Origin: Aquila chrysaetos chrysaetos
Lineage: Eukaryota; Chordata; Aves; Accipitriformes; Accipitridae
NCBI RefSeq assembly: GCF_900496995.4
Contig: NC_044004.1
Coordinates: 55,148,224 to 55,212,223 of the forward strand
Length of the DNA stretch: 64,000 nt
Direction of reading: 5' to 3'
Shown here one piece after another: positions 63,538 through 64,000 of this stretch. The number at the start of each line of letters is the position of its first letter. The first letter of the stretch is position 1. The notes beneath the pieces were generated by a model, which was given only the letters and a program-made list of their open reading frames with translations, was not told where the DNA came from and searched no databases. Both the position numbers and the translations under genes were made by a program.

Positions 63538-64000
63538 ACCAGGTACCCACCAAAGCCATTCTATCACTCCCCGCCACCTCAGCTGGACAGGGGAGAGAAA
63601 ATATAACAACAAAAAGACTTGTGGGTCAAGATAAGGACAGGGATACATCACTCAACCAATTACTGTCATGGGCAAAAACAGACTCAACTTGGGGAAAATT
63701 AACTTAATTTATTGCCAATCAACCAGAGTAGGGTAATGAGAAATAAAACCAAACTTCAAAATACCTTCCCTCCACCCCTCTCTTCTTCCCGGGCACAACT
63801 TCACTCTCAAATTCTCTACCTATCCCCCCCCCAGTGGCGCAGGGGGATGGGGAATGGGGGTTATGGTCAGTTCATCACACAATGTCTCTGCCGCTTCATC
63901 CTCTTCAGGAGCAGGACTCATCACACTCTTCCCCTGCTCCAGTGTAGGGTCCCTCAAACAGGAGACAGTCCTCCAGGAACTTCTCCAACGTGAGCCCTTC
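63538..64000 (-). mobile_element. family-1 LTR, copy C, truncated by window end
   Basis: The sequence from CCAGGTACCCACCAAAGCC onward follows copies A and B through the AT-rich block and into the repeat array, and is cut by the window end. It lacks the first ~25 bp (the TGTGGTGGGTTGACC end), so the left boundary is a truncation. It directly abuts the decayed CR1 element on its left. The orientation is the same as the other three copies. Confidence 0.85.

Noticed and set aside
1-64000. CRISPR arrays, tRNA/rRNA genes or bacterial operons
   Set aside because: No spaced identical repeats, no cloverleaf-like or rRNA-like sequence seen; the genome is clearly vertebrate.

Overview
The window is vertebrate nuclear DNA, AT-rich and mostly non-coding, and almost certainly from a bird. 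The evidence is six solo retroviral LTRs of two families that I recognise from avian genomes, plus two CR1 LINE remnants. There is no bacterial-style gene organisation, no rRNA or tRNA gene and no CRISPR array that I can see.

The only host gene I can name is STPG2 (sperm-tail PG-rich repeat containing 2), read on the minus strand. Its exons appear in the expected N-to-C order from about 60.5 kb down to about 12 kb. They are 60.4 (weak), 59.6, 58.5, 48.3, 46.0, 21.5 and 18.6 kb, then two short candidates at 15.1 and 12.0 kb. The translations carry hallmark pieces of the protein (PGPGSYN, IPSPGQ, LKYKGIHF, HYENVN, GPGQYE, APAPGTYNE, FGQTAVRF). The reading frame is broken in nearly every confident exon by single-base frameshifts or stop codons, although many splice sites still look good. 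I read this as a unitary pseudogene. The first coding exon and the 3' end were not found and probably lie outside the window.

Layout: 0-11 kb holds two full-length solo LTRs of family 1 (3.1-4.2 and 9.3-10.5 kb, each with a 5-bp target duplication) and two unassigned coding-like stretches. 12-22 kb holds the 3' STPG2 exons and one family-2 LTR (19.3 kb). 22-46 kb is one large intron with an older, shorter family-1 LTR (25.8 kb), a family-2 LTR in the opposite direction (30.6 kb), simple repeats and an unidentified coding-like segment at 41.8 kb. 46-60 kb holds the middle and 5' exons, a CR1 endonuclease fragment (47.5 kb) and an unidentified open segment at 51 kb. 60-64 kb holds a decayed CR1 (about 62.0-63.5 kb) abutting a third family-1 LTR that runs off the window.

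Most long open frames here are not genes. The longest (up to 223 codons) lie inside the GC-rich, stop-poor tandem repeats of the family-1 LTRs, on the strand opposite to the LTR. Comparisons with STPG2, CR1 and the LTR families were made from memory, without alignment software.
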